64,000 nucleotides of DNA, taken from the NCBI RefSeq assembly GCF_000182565.1, contig NW_015971550.1:296579-360578 (forward strand), given 5' to 3'. Below are positions 23,324 through 33,731 of the stretch, one piece after another. Numbering within the stretch: position 1 is the first letter of the stretch; every line of letters starts with the position of its first letter. The notes under the pieces are model-generated. The model ran no database searches and was not told the origin of the DNA. It saw only the letters and a program-made list of their open reading frames with translations. The position numbers and the translations under genes are program-made. The DNA comes from Spizellomyces punctatus DAOM BR117 (taxonomy: Eukaryota > Chytridiomycota > Chytridiomycetes > Spizellomycetales > Spizellomycetaceae).

Positions 23324-25139
23324 ATGGCCGCTACAGGAACCATCACTCATTACCTTACCGTAACGGGCAGAGAATACCTAGCGAATACTGGCATCGCTAG
23401 CAGCGAGCTAGCATCGGTTAATTTTGACAGCGGGCTCTTTCCTTACGCCCGTGACAAGCTACGACGTCAAAAGAATTGGCGACAAGACGGCAATGTACAT
23501 TTTGTATACCATGGGGCAACGTCCGGCGGCAGGCGTCCTTCTGCGGAGGATACAATTCTCGATCCTCCAACAACTGTCGATTTGACAGGAAAGCATCTGG
23601 CATTGTTCTCTGCCATACGGGACCCGACTAGGAGACCCAACGAATGTTTCCTCTGCAGCAAGGAGATGAATCTGGTTGGATGGCATGGTATAACCATTTC
23701 ATCTGTTTCATTATGTCAAATTGTCCATACGTCGTTTGACAGCGGATTTCAGCCTTTGACAGGATGCCAGTAATTCCAGCGCCACTCGCTCCCCAGGCGC
23801 CCACTATTGCTCAGGTTGAAGAGCCTTGTCTAAGCACAGCTGTAACACAGAGAGTACTCAATGCAGCTTGTGTGCTTACCGACATGCTTGTTCACCCCGT
23901 CGGAACGTACCAGGCCGCCAAAGACGTCATCGTGGATACGCTTCCTGTAGTCAAAGAAGTAGTAACATCCCCGATCAAGGTGGCGCAAGAGGCAACAAGC
24001 GACATTGCTGCCACCGCGGCAAGACTTAGTGGGCTGAGGATCAGTTCGAGGGAGCCTTGGGTATGACCGTGAATGACCGATTACGAATCCCAGAACTATC
24101 TTTTTTGATCCCACTTTTGTTAGGCTTTCTTGGATGACCTTGCCGAGGATACTGGTACAGAAGATCCAATCGAGTCAGATGAAGAAGAGGAAGAAGAAGA
24201 AGAAGAACAAAAAGACCAAGAAGAAGTAGAACAAGAGAAAGGTCCCACTATCGCCGGAGTTAGCGAGGAGTTACAGATTCAGTTTACAGAGCTTCTTAAG
24301 GCGCTCGACCGCCGTTTTGACAAAATCGATGACAAACTCGACCGTCGTTTTGCAAAAATCGACCGTCGTTTTGCGAAAATCGATAGGACTATGGGTGCCA
24401 TGTTTGAATACGTTGGACGTGGGCAAGTTTTGGCTCATGTAAAAAGGATCTTCAACATTGATGAGACAGCTATTGTGGAAGGTATGAAACTCCAAGGACG
24501 GGAGTTTGCGAAGGAAGGTACATATTTATCTATCAACATGTAATCTACCATTGAGAATTCAACGATAGTCTGGTGGGCATGCGCACAGAAAACGAACCCT
24601 CTTTTCGACGACTTTGGACTGCTCTAAGGCAAAATTATGAGACACAATGGACAAGAGATGCGATCCCTGTCAAGATGAAGCCTGCAAAGATTGAAATCAA
24701 CTTTCTTTATTTTTGCTACCATTCGGGAATCTCTGGCACCTCGATCGTGTCGCCACCCTGGGCTAGTCCTAAAGCGCCGCTCGATCAGGACTTCGAAGCA
24801 TCGCGGTCTGCAACTGGTGTAGGAAAGATTATGTCGGCATTGGGATTTTCCGCACCCAACGCAATCTTAGTCGGAGAGATGACCATAAGCGGCCTCGAAC
24901 TAAACAACAAAGCCACGAAAAGAAAACTAGGACAATTGGAGCGTGCAATCGTGTTTTTATGCACTCACTATTCGATCAAGCCTACCCGTATTTTCGCTTT
25001 CCTCCACACGCTTGGACGCTTGCGCGCCCCAGCACGGCAGTTTCGTGATGATTTATTTGGTCCGAATGGGTATGCACGATCATTTCCGATCCTTGCTCGG
25101 CTGGCCAGAGAAGAGAGATTTGTGATGGTGCCTGCATAA
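23324..25139 (+). CDS. orphan multi-region protein with acidic run and coiled-coil repeats
   Basis: Four exons (23324-23687, 23753-24060, 24124-24517, then about 24556-25139) give a protein of about 550 residues. Region 1 (residues 1-125) has YHGATSGGRRPSAEDT and a CxxC pair (CFLC). Region 2 is Pro/Ala-rich (VIPAPLAPQAPT) with amphipathic VVKEVVTSPIKVAQEATSDI. Region 3 has an acidic run (nine consecutive E) followed by a repeated RRFDKID/RRFAKID unit (three to four copies, the last part duplicated exactly) that should form a coiled coil. Region 4 is a globular C-terminal domain ending LARLAREERFVMVPA, preceded by FLHTLGRLRAPARQFRDDL. I recognise no family. The last intron as placed is only 38 bases, so that boundary is doubtful. 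Confidence 0.6.
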
Positions 25140-26365
25140 AACAATTATGAGCTGCGTATGTCATATCAACCAAGCGGGACTGTTTGATTTTTGATTTCCC
25201 GTTCACCATTGTTCGTCCTGACTACCGTATTCGGCATATGTACATCGTGATTTGCAGATATTGTCTGTGAAATATGGTCTGTTATAACAATGCATTGTCG
25301 CATGGTCGTATGAAATCGTAAAATGTATCACAATACGTTAACTCGGCGTGCCCTGAAATACATGACTGTGCTGATACCATCCGTGTCGGAAATGCCCATT
25401 GCTTTCCCTGGCTTATTTTTCCGGTATCTGCTTATTTCAAGATATTATCTCATCGGTATTAATTAGTGCCTCCCAAGTTACAATCTTACAGCTGTTTGAA
25501 AAATACTTCCCGTATGTAGTAAAAAATAAAGACTTACCAGGGTATACACAACATATAGAGAAGTGCTTTCTTAGGATGAAAATAAGCTGCATCTTCTGTC
25601 AAGTGCCGTTGCACGCACGGACTTGTACAAGTCGTATCGATGTATTCACCAGACAAGCGGTTCGAATGGATATATATGTGCAGGTGGGTGGGCAGACTAA
25701 ATACTGGCCATATGTTAACTAGTGTGAACACATGCATGCAACGCATTTGAAAGAGACCTGAAAAATAAAGAAGATGAAGTTTATTATTCTTTATATCGTA
25801 TGGAAGTATAGTTGAAATCGAACCAGTGCTCAGCTTGTCCGATGAATACATTGATAGGAGTAGTACAACCCCTACAAGTCGTATCTATGACCATCTTTGC
25901 TCCTATAGTTAGGTATTTTGCAATGGTTCCTTTAGCTCTACTTCTCGCATCGATGTTATTCACTCAGCGCACCCAGGCATTAACCAGTTTCGGTCAGTCG
26001 CCTAAGCGATGAGTGCTACCCAAACACATATAATTCAATGTTGTCCGGGGAATCCATCGATACGAGTTCTACATGCGCGTTCCTAATGCTGCCACGCATC
26101 TTTTATTCAGATTTTCGGTGGCCAAAACGGCGGGACGATACCCACCGGAACAGAATGCTTTCACAGCAGTAATTGAAGTAACGGAATCAAGATGACAGGC
26201 CCCCGACGGACGTTGCCCCGATTGGAATTCTCCAGCCTTAAACCTGTGGAGGACACCCGTTTTGGGGGCAGCTTTCACATAATACAATATAAATGTGGTT
26301 GTCCAGCGTGTGGCGCAGCCGTTGATGATTCCGTAATGATAATGTGTTGCCATGCAACATGAAAA
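25140..26365. other. intergenic, no gene seen
   Basis: About 1.2 kb of AT-rich sequence. Open frames here are short and lack protein-like composition. It leads into the promoter-like elements and repeat array beginning at 26366. Confidence 0.45.
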
Positions 26366-26403
26366 CCAATCAACTGAGGTGGCGTATTTGCCGTCTATAA
26401 AAA
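26366..26403 (+). promoter_or_regulatory. CCAAT box and TATA box upstream of repeat array
   Basis: CCAAT at 26366-26370 and TATAAAAA at 26396-26403, about 26 bases apart, followed by a CG-rich initiator region and a pyrimidine stretch (CGCCTTTCCTCCCCC). This is a classical RNA polymerase II core promoter layout on the + strand, placed about 90 bases before the first repeat. No protein gene starts downstream, so it may drive a noncoding transcript. Inference from motifs only. Confidence 0.4.
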
Positions 26404-26492
26404 CGCGTCGCGTTCGCCTTTCCTCCCCCATCGTGTGTTGATCTCTTGAGGTAGGTTCTCGCACTGTAGACATCTTGAGTGAGAGTTGCATG

Positions 26493-26976
26493 CTGGGGCG
26501 CCGATAACGGAGGGTATCGTCGGGGTGGTCTTGTTCTTTCAGTGTGCATGCTGGGGCGCTGTTAACTGAGGGTATCGTCGGGGTGGTTTTGTCTTCTCGG
26601 TGTGCATGCTGGGGCGCTGTTAACTGAGGGTATCGTCGGGGTGGTTTTGTCTTCTCGGTGTGCATGCTGGGGCGCTGTTAACTGAGGGTATCGTCGGTGC
26701 ATATCATCAGATGTGCATGCTGAGGCGCTGTTAACTGAGGGTATCGTCCGTGCATATCATCAGATGTGCATGCTGAGGCGCTGTTAACTGAGGGTATCGT
26801 CCGTGCACATTGGAAAGTCGGGGCCATCTGCTGGGGCGCTGTTAACTGAGGGTATCGTCGGTGTACATTGGGAAGGTGGGGCCATCTGCTGGGGCGCTGT
26901 TAACTGAGGGTATCGTCGGTGTACATTGGAAAGCTGGACCATCTGCTGGGGCGCCGTTAACGGAGGGTGTCGTCGG
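26493..26976 (+). repeat. nine-copy interspersed 31-base repeat array
   Basis: Nine copies of a 31-base unit (starts CTGGGGCGCTGTTAAC and ends GAGGGTATCGTCGG) begin at 26493, 26551, 26609, 26667, 26720, 26773, 26831, 26889 and 26946. Spacings are 58, 58, 58, 53, 53, 58, 58 and 57. Spacers fall in three ordered classes: three of GGTGGTTTTGTCTTC type, two of TGCATATCATCAGATG type, three of TGTACATTGGAAAG type. First and last copies carry a near or perfect palindrome (CCGATAACGG, CCGTTAACGG); inner copies read CTGTTAACTG. Two inner copies share CTGAGG and CCG variants. The period is not a multiple of three, arguing against a coding repeat. Confidence 0.9.
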
Positions 26977-27012
26977 TGTACCTTTGACTTGGGGTGTCTC
27001 CTTTGCGCCTAT

Positions 27013-27029
27013 TTAGCTTTTTGAGCTAA
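27013..27029 (+). terminator. stem-loop downstream of the repeat array
   Basis: TTAGCT, loop TTTTG, AGCTAA forms a perfect six-base stem, followed by CCCC and a T-run (ATTTTTAAG). It lies 36 bases after the last repeat copy. It could be an RNA 3'-end or processing element, or chance. Confidence 0.3.
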
Positions 27030-27600
27030 CCCCATTTTTAAGTTCTTCGCAGGTTTTCAACAATCTCATCGGTGCGAGCCCCTCGGTACGATTCCTGGCA
27101 TAGTGATGATTGTAGCTGTACTGTGTAGTTGTGATTCTTCCTATCTGTTTGTGTATCGCTGTAATATATCGCACATGTCTTGTGAACTCGCGTGTATGTC
27201 CCTTTGAGCATTCATCTTTTTGGTTAATGAACCATTTGGTGTCTAATCATGGCATGAGTTCCCGATTCCATGACAGCCATCGGGTCGCTACGCCAACGAA
27301 TATTCACTTGGTTGCCCCATTGATACACAATCCCTAATGATTCAGCCCTCCAGCCATCTACCAGTTGCTGGGCGCCAAGTTCGACACTGTTTACCCTGGA
27401 CTTTGAAGGCCACGACTTGCTCCTATGTCTCTCTTAGCGGTAAGCGTATCTTCATCTCCAGCTCCGTGTTTGCAGTTTGCGTGCACATAATCGATACGGG
27501 GGTGATATGTGATGCTTGCCATTCTTTTCCCTTTTTTAAACAACCAATCCGAATTCATGTTTTAACACAATTTTCTATTGCAAGCACCTGCAGCACAACG
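27030..27600. other. no gene seen before tRNA-Gly
   Basis: About 570 bases with no convincing coding exon. The last part is the 5' flank of the tRNA gene. Confidence 0.4.
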
Positions 27601-27671
27601 GCATTGGTGGTTTAGTGGTATAATTACCGCCTGCCACGCGGTAGACCCGAGTTCGATTCTCGGCCAATGCA
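27601..27671 (+). tRNA. tRNA-Gly (GCC)
   Basis: 71 bases with acceptor pair GCATTGG/CCAATGC, A-box TGGTTTAGTGG, anticodon stem-loop CCGCCTGCCACGCGG (anticodon GCC) and B-box GGTTCGATT-like GAGTTCGATTC. No intron. A T-run (CTTTTG) lies about 17 bases downstream. Identical to the copy at 60218-60288. Confidence 0.95.
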
Positions 27672-29632
27672 TAGTCGTTTCGTCAAAAATCTTTTGAATA
27701 TTGGCAGTCTATCTGATCAACCAAAACAGGCAGGATTGGTTTATCTTTTTCGTTACTCTTGGCGAGTGGACCACGCACGTCTTGTTGTTTTTGATTTTAG
27801 CAATCCACCTGATCCACACGGAGGCGGGTTATCGTTTCTTTTTTTGTCCGCTCTCCTTGCTGGCATGCCGCCGCATGAGCTGTGTTTGGACTGCTCTAGC
27901 TTCTCGAAAAAGAGGTGTTGTACCTGCGGATACAAGTGTACCAGCCTTTAACTTTTAGAGTTTCTCAAAGACTAGTCATTACTGTTGACGGGAGATTAGC
28001 CATACAACCGGATGAAGAGTTCATGTCTCCCCCTTCGCCTTAATCTTTGGGCCCAAGGGTTAGGCTCGGCCACGACCGCTCTTGGCAAGGGTGACCGTGT
28101 CACGTGTATCTTGCCCGCCAGAGAGAGGACTTTTGATCAAGGGAAAGCCCATGGCCCATCCGTAGCAGGGAAAACGGCCATCGGAGGGCTCCTTTGGGTT
28201 TAGCTAACCCTTACTTTTAGAGTTTTTTGCTGTGGCTCTGGTGGTGTCCCCGGCCGAGTTGTCGGAGAAAATGAGCCATTACCCGGGTGGTGATACAAAG
28301 CCTCGACCTGGACTTTTTTCCGAACTGCGTGCGAATTCCTCAGGCGTAAAAAGAATTGTGCAAACGGAGCCTTTGTCTCCCCCCTGGGATGAAAAGAAGT
28401 GCAAGAATAAACTCTTTTCTTTGTTATTATATTGGAAATTATTATTAGAATTTAGAACTCCTGGTTATCTTGGTTTGTAGAGAATATTTCAAATTGGCGT
28501 GACGGCAGGAGGCGTGTTGTTCCAGACAAAGAGAAAGGCACGACGCACGTTCACACCAATTTTGACCGTTGAAAGTTGGAACGAGTGTGATCGCTAAAAA
28601 AAAGCAGCTGAACAAGGGAAATAACCCCGTCCTACGAGACGATCAAAAAGCTGAGGGGGATGATGATGGATAAACAAAACCCACACGCGGTGCCCAATGG
28701 AAGCCTCGTGCTTTTGGGCCCAACAGTACTCACAACTCCTTGAAAAACAACAGCACTTTGGATCAATGAACGGACCACCCCCGGGTTTTACCCAGCCAGT
28801 TATAACGGTGGCGAAGCGGGAACTTGGTAAATCTGGCATAATTTGGACAGGTTGCCAAGCACGGTGACCTCATTCCGGCGTGACTATGCCGCCAATGTTC
28901 CTTTGTTTAATTTGAGAAATTCAGTGGCTACGTGACTGTCGGAGATTCCAAGCGTTCCAAACGAACCGAGCCTAGTTTCAATTTGCGCTCCACAGTCTTG
29001 GAAGGCCTGTCGCTCGGGTCCGCGTTTGCTTCTTTCGCCATCATCCCCCCCCTCCTCAACCTGCGCCTTGAACTGTTAGGTTTTCGTCGTCGACACACGT
29101 CAGCGCAAAGCTTGTAAAGACTGCTTTTCGTGCCGTATGTCAGGTAAGATACGCTTTTCCCGTTCCTTTAGGCCCTGGACGGGAAACGGCGCGCTATGTC
29201 TCCTTCTGTCGGAGTAATCGGAGGATTTGGGGCGAATTTTATCAAAAACGCACAGAAAGTCAGTTGGGAGAACTGGACAGCGTGCTTTTCAGCGCAGCGG
29301 TGAATTCTCCCGCGTATACTGCAGAGCAGGACTGTCTGGCAACGCACCATTGCTGCTTGGGAGAGGATCCGAAAAAAAAAAAAAAGAGAAGCGGTCCAGT
29401 ACAGAGCGTCAGGGACGACGCTTGTTAGAGAACACTCTCTGGTGCGCTAATCCCGTAACGTTTAACATATCTTAAAGGCGTCTGCCACTATTATTTCATG
29501 ATGTATGTCGACATCTCACCGTTCTTGCTCCCTGGTACTCTTACCTACTTAGCTGCGACATACGCTCAACACTGGAAAGTCGTTATCCTCTTCAATTCGC
29601 AAGACCCACAACAATTGTGATACACCAAAGAG
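27672..29632. other. gene-poor region, possibly a long 5' leader
   Basis: Almost 2 kb without a supported gene, upstream of the HMG-box gene. Short ORFs of 60-90 codons occur in several frames. A short direct repeat ACTTTTAGAGTTT appears near 27950 and 28211, and an A-run near 29370. The sequence just upstream of 29633 may be the regulator's promoter and 5' UTR; the rest is unexplained. Confidence 0.4.
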
Positions 29633-31387
29633 ATGACGGAACGCGAGCAATTTCAGCAAAGTCCAGCTTGGCATCAGTATAATCCTCAAGCCCTGCCCCC
29701 AACTCCGCCTTCTGTCCATCTCCCCGGGGGTCAGCACATTTCGTCCGCCAATAGTCCGATGGTCGCCTATGGTGGTCCGATGGGGCTACCGCCTGGATAT
29801 CCGTTCCCACCGATGCATCCGTACGGATACCCGGGACAACCTACAGGACTTCCTCCAGGATTACCGATGATGCAAATGCCGGGAGGTCCTCTCGTCCATC
29901 CTGGACAAATGCTTGGACCTCAAATGAGACCAATGGCACCACCACCAAATGTCCCGCAAGGGACTATTATATATATCCCGGATGGCTACATGCCACTTTT
30001 ATACCCCGAAGGCCAAAATGGACCACCAATGGGAGGTCCATCGTCCGCCGAACATGGACAGATGCATCCCGGGGCGCTTCTCAGTCCAGTGATGGGCCCT
30101 GCGCCCGGCAAGATGCTCCAACCACAAATGATGGGAGGTGTAGGGCAGGGTGGGCTTCCTATGGGGGGAATGGGTTATCACGTACCACGCGGAAGTCAAC
30201 ATCCTCCTTATCCGTCGGCCACATCGATCCTTCAACCAACGGGCTCCCACAGCCTACCGATACCTGCATCCGGAAGCATGAACATTCCCACAAATCCTCG
30301 ACCAACTTACCATTCTAGTCCTGCCCTGCACCAACAACGTCCACACAATCCAGGAAACCTTGCAATCAATACCAATGTCTCTAACCGAGCAAGGAGTCCT
30401 CGGCTAAGCAGTGCCGATACCGCCACACCCAACACTGCTGCTAGCGGAAACTCACCTACTCGCAGCAGTCATAGCAGCTCGTTTCGAAGTCCAACCAGAA
30501 CTGCGGCCGTTAAAGCCAAAGGGGCGAAACGGCCGGCAAATTCGTGGATTTTGTACCGACAAGAAAAGCATCCCATCGTGTTAGCGGAACACGAGGGAAT
30601 CACGAATAACGAAATCTCCAAAATCGTAGCAGAGATGTGGAAGGCCGAACCAGAGCACATTAAGAATATTTACAAAACACGTGCTGAAGAGGAGCGTCGG
30701 CGTCACCGACTTTTGCATCCAGACTACAAGTACGCACCAAGAAAAAACAAGCCAAAGAGACGAAAGCGAAAGCCGAATAGCGCCAGCCACCATCAGCCAT
30801 ATCATCAACGGGAGGGAAGTGGTGAAGCGACATCGCCAACGGACCCATCCTCTGCATCCGATGCTTGGCCGTCACCTACAAAAGACATTCCAAATAAATT
30901 TGGAGCACGGCCGTACATGCCTGAGCGGCCGGGAGCAGAACATATCCAATCTTGGGTAGACTCTGAAGGGTCTGATTCCGGTGATGGTCCATCTCCAGTC
31001 AGTCCTCGGGGCTCCTTTGAATTTAATCGATTCTGGGAGCATCCGGTCGACCCACACCACCAGCCACAGCAGGAACAACTACCACCACCGCAACACCAAC
31101 CACAGCCACATCGCCCACCCAATCAGATGCCACCGCCTCCGCAAATGCAACCAGGACACGAGCACTACATTTATGATGGGCCCGTGGTATATCACCAAGA
31201 TTTGTTCAATGGATCGGACTTTACGTTTGAGGCTCTCGGGTTTCCCATCGTAGCGGATGATTCTATAGATGCGGAAGGATCTGATGCAGGGGATCTCAGT
31301 ATTGAGGACTTGATGCTAGCAGATGACGCAGCAAAACCCAAAAAAGAAGGGACGGATAATAATGTGGGACCATCTCCTCAAGGGTGA
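29633..31387 (+). CDS. MATA/Ste11-type HMG-box transcription factor
   Basis: A single uninterrupted exon of 584 residues. Residues 1-290 are Pro/Gly/Met-rich and disordered (GLPPGYPFPPMHPYGYPGQP). The HMG box is at about 297-370: KRPANSWILYRQEKHPIVL, ITNNEISKIVAEMWKAEP, KNIYKTRAEEERRRHRLLHP, then YKYAPRKNKPKRRKRK, which doubles as a nuclear localisation signal. The RPxNSWxLYR start and the HPDYKYxPRK end are typical of the MATA_HMG subgroup (Ste11, Prf1, mating-type and Rox1-like proteins). The C-terminal half has poly-Q/P and an acidic tail (EGSDAGDLSIEDLMLADDA) that could activate transcription. No partner homeodomain or pheromone gene is nearby, so a mating-locus role is not indicated. Confidence 0.9.
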   Translation: MTEREQFQQSPAWHQYNPQALPPTPPSVHLPGGQHISSANSPMVAYGGPMGLPPGYPFPPMHPYGYPGQPTGLPPGLPMMQMPGGPLVHPGQMLGPQMRPMAPPPNVPQGTIIYIPDGYMPLLYPEGQNGPPMGGPSSAEHGQMHPGALLSPVMGPAPGKMLQPQMMGGVGQGGLPMGGMGYHVPRGSQHPPYPSATSILQPTGSHSLPIPASGSMNIPTNPRPTYHSSPALHQQRPHNPGNLAINTNVSNRARSPRLSSADTATPNTAASGNSPTRSSHSSSFRSPTRTAAVKAKGAKRPANSWILYRQEKHPIVLAEHEGITNNEISKIVAEMWKAEPEHIKNIYKTRAEEERRRHRLLHPDYKYAPRKNKPKRRKRKPNSASHHQPYHQREGSGEATSPTDPSSASDAWPSPTKDIPNKFGARPYMPERPGAEHIQSWVDSEGSDSGDGPSPVSPRGSFEFNRFWEHPVDPHHQPQQEQLPPPQHQPQPHRPPNQMPPPPQMQPGHEHYIYDGPVVYHQDLFNGSDFTFEALGFPIVADDSIDAEGSDAGDLSIEDLMLADDAAKPKKEGTDNNVGPSPQG

Positions 31388-32182
31388 TCTATTTTAATTT
31401 TTGTCCAGGAATTTGGTGGTTGTCCACTTTGAAGGAACTTTTTGTTGTTGGGCCGCTCGGGGGAGGGAAGCGCGTCCGAATTTTGATGGCTTTTTGAGAG
31501 CTCTTTGGACGGGGGGGCTTTTGACCTTGTTGTGTTCCCGTTGTGCTGTTGCCCGAGTTTAACGAACTCGTAGGGGAAATAAATAGTGTTTTATTTTTTT
31601 GCCAAGGTGAAGATCCTCGTATTCATTTAAACAATATCTTGACACCATATTCTCCAAACTTGTGTGTTCTATTTATCTTTCATCTACATGATTGTAAAAC
31701 ACTGGCTCACATATTGATGACCAGGAAAATACTAAGAAACATGCTTCTACGCGTGTTCGCTTCCCCTTAAGGATACGGGACATGCACTCAGACCCTAAAT
31801 ATGCATGTATTTATATTCAGCACTCTGCAAAAGGATTTCTTCTTTTTCAATGACATTCGTATCTTGCTGCTCGGTGGTTTCGGAGGTCCGCCCCAAAACA
31901 ACAAAAAAACAAGAGAAAAATCGAACATTTCGCCAAGTTGGAACGCCCAGCACCTGATGAACCGAGTTCTCGGAACACGGCAAAAAATGGTTGTTAGTAG
32001 GGCCGATGATTATCAAATTTGATTCTGTAATCTTCGTTTTCTTTGGGTTGGTTTTTCTTTACATGGATCCAACTCCAACAAGGGGGCCCACCACCGTATC
32101 ACAGGAGAATTCTTCAAAGTCATGTGAGCAACCCAGAACTGTTCATCAGCAACGGTTTTGGGGTTGGTTTTTTTTGTTGCAA
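31388..32182. other. intergenic, no gene seen
   Basis: 795 bases between two plus-strand genes. An open frame continues upstream of 32183 in frame with the RWD protein, but its composition is not protein-like and the RWD domain begins right after the chosen ATG. Confidence 0.45.
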
Positions 32183-33198
32183 ATGACCACGGCGCAACAG
32201 CAACTGGGTGAAGTGGAGCTGATTCGATGCATGTTTTGTGGCGATGGCGAATTTGAGTTACGAACCGATGGTCAACGGTATCATGCCCTCCAAACCAAGT
32301 TGGCCGATGGTGGCGAGATGATCGTGGACGAGATGGTGTCGTTTGCGGTGACTGTAGAGCTGATTGACGATCATGACACAACCGTTATGGAACCGCGAAG
32401 ACTATCCGTTAACGTCTCTGTTTCCCTGGGGCGGTCAGAAATTCCGCAAATATCCTTGGCGTCAACGGATTGGTTAACAAAAGAAGGTTGGAAAAGGCAG
32501 AGTGGGAGGTCAACCACTTCTTGACGCTGTTGCCTACGGCGACTGGACAAGAGCAAATTGTCCAGGTTGCGAATGTGTAAAACTGAAATGTCTCCATCTT
32601 AGGCCACCAAAAACTCAGTACCGCCCTGATTGCTCACGTTAATACAACTTGGTGCCATTCGGAGACTCCCATCCTTGAGACTTTGGAATGGCTTCGTACG
32701 ACGGCACCAAGTCTCATACCTTCTCAGGTGGATGATACACCACACTCTATCGAATCATCTGTCAGTACCACGCACACATTTGCCCGAGAATGGATATTCC
32801 TTCCTCAACTATACATGAAAGCGAAACGACAAGACATGATATCATTTGCACGCGCCTATTCGCTGACAGGATTTGTATGCCCAGGAAAACCAGCTGTGCT
32901 AACCGTAGAAGGCCCAATGGAAAATATCGATCCGTATCTAGTAGATATCAGAACCAAGTCATGGGCAGACATTCCAGCCGGTCATAAAAAGATGACAGTA
33001 GTTCATCGTGAGGTGAAGGATTGTGCCAATATAGATGAATTGAATGCCTGTAGACGTTTCACAGACATGACTGAAGTCAGTTTTGATGTCCATGGGCATA
33101 GATCCAATCACAATAGTCTAGAGAAGCTAGAGGAATGGTTGGTTGGACTTGGATTGGGAGAAGCTTTTGGTCATCTATTTCCAGAACTGAGAAAATGA
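32183..33198 (+). CDS. RWDD2: RWD domain-containing protein, RWDD2-like
   Basis: Two exons (32183-32486 and 32603-33198) join in phase 1, about 299 residues. The N-terminal RWD domain runs from LGEVELIRCMFCGDGEFEL through IPQISLASTDWLTKEGHQKL to PILETLEWLRTTAPSL. The C-terminal part is the DUF1115-type domain of RWDD2 (ARAYSLTGFVCPGKPAVLTV, DPYLVDIRTKSWADIPAG, LGLGEAFGHLFPELRK). RWDD2 proteins occur across eukaryotes, but their molecular role is not established; RWD folds usually mediate protein interaction. Without the intron the ORF would stop at 32524 and look frameshifted; the donor GTTGGA at 32487 and acceptor at 32602 resolve this. Confidence 0.85.
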
Positions 33199-33660
33199 CA
33201 AATGGGCAGATATGGGAGCAATTATGAGATGAGTTTTTGCAGCTCCTAGTTTGGGAATAAGCCATCAGTAATATCCTACACATGTCGGATCAATTTGTCC
33301 TCCTGCGATCACAGAACCAGTAAAGCGGCCAGCCGGGAATATTCCTAGCAGCCCCTTGTATTTGGCAGGCCTGCATGCACACCACAAAAGCTGATCAAGA
33401 CCTCCGTGCCTTCTAGATCTGGATCTCGGTTGGTACCACAAAGATTACATTTGGGAATGTTCTCACTGTACTCCATTAAAATTCCCTGGTTCCCATTGAT
33501 AATAAGGCCTGATAAGCAGTGTCGTCATGATTTACAGTGACTTGTCTGGACAAAAGTTGGCAGGGAAACCTTGGGCAGAATACGGGACAGCGTCCGGTAG
33601 ACTCCCAGTAACTCAAGTAATACAGGTACATGAAAATGCGGTGTCTTAACAGATTTCAGC
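33199..33660. other. intergenic, no gene seen
   Basis: 462 bases between the RWDD2-like gene and tRNA-His; nothing recognisable. Confidence 0.45.
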
Positions 33661-33731
33661 GCCAAGGTAGTATAGTGGCAGTACACTGCGTTGTGGCCGC
33701 AATGACCCCGGTTCGATTCCGGGCCTTGGCA
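33661..33731 (+). tRNA. tRNA-His (GTG)
   Basis: 71 bases with acceptor GCCAAGG/CCTTGGC, A-box TAGTATAGTGG, anticodon arm TGCGTTGTGGCCGCA (anticodon GTG) and B-box GGTTCGATTCC. No intron. As usual for eukaryotes the extra 5' G would be added after transcription. A T-run (TTCTTTTTG) follows about 15 bases downstream as a Pol III terminator. Confidence 0.95.

Noticed and set aside
26069-26665. 198-codon minus-strand ORF running through the repeat array
   Set aside because: The 58-base period means each repeat is read in a different frame, so the open frame comes from the absence of stops in the repeat. The rest has no protein-like features or splice support.
26493-26976. True CRISPR array
   Set aside because: The host is clearly eukaryotic, no cas-type gene is near, and the spacers fall into three related classes instead of being unique.
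32183-32603. Frameshift in the RWDD2-like gene
   Set aside because: The three frames between 32487 and 32602 are explained by an intron (donor after GAAG at 32486, acceptor at 32602) that joins LTKEG to HQKLSTAL in phase.
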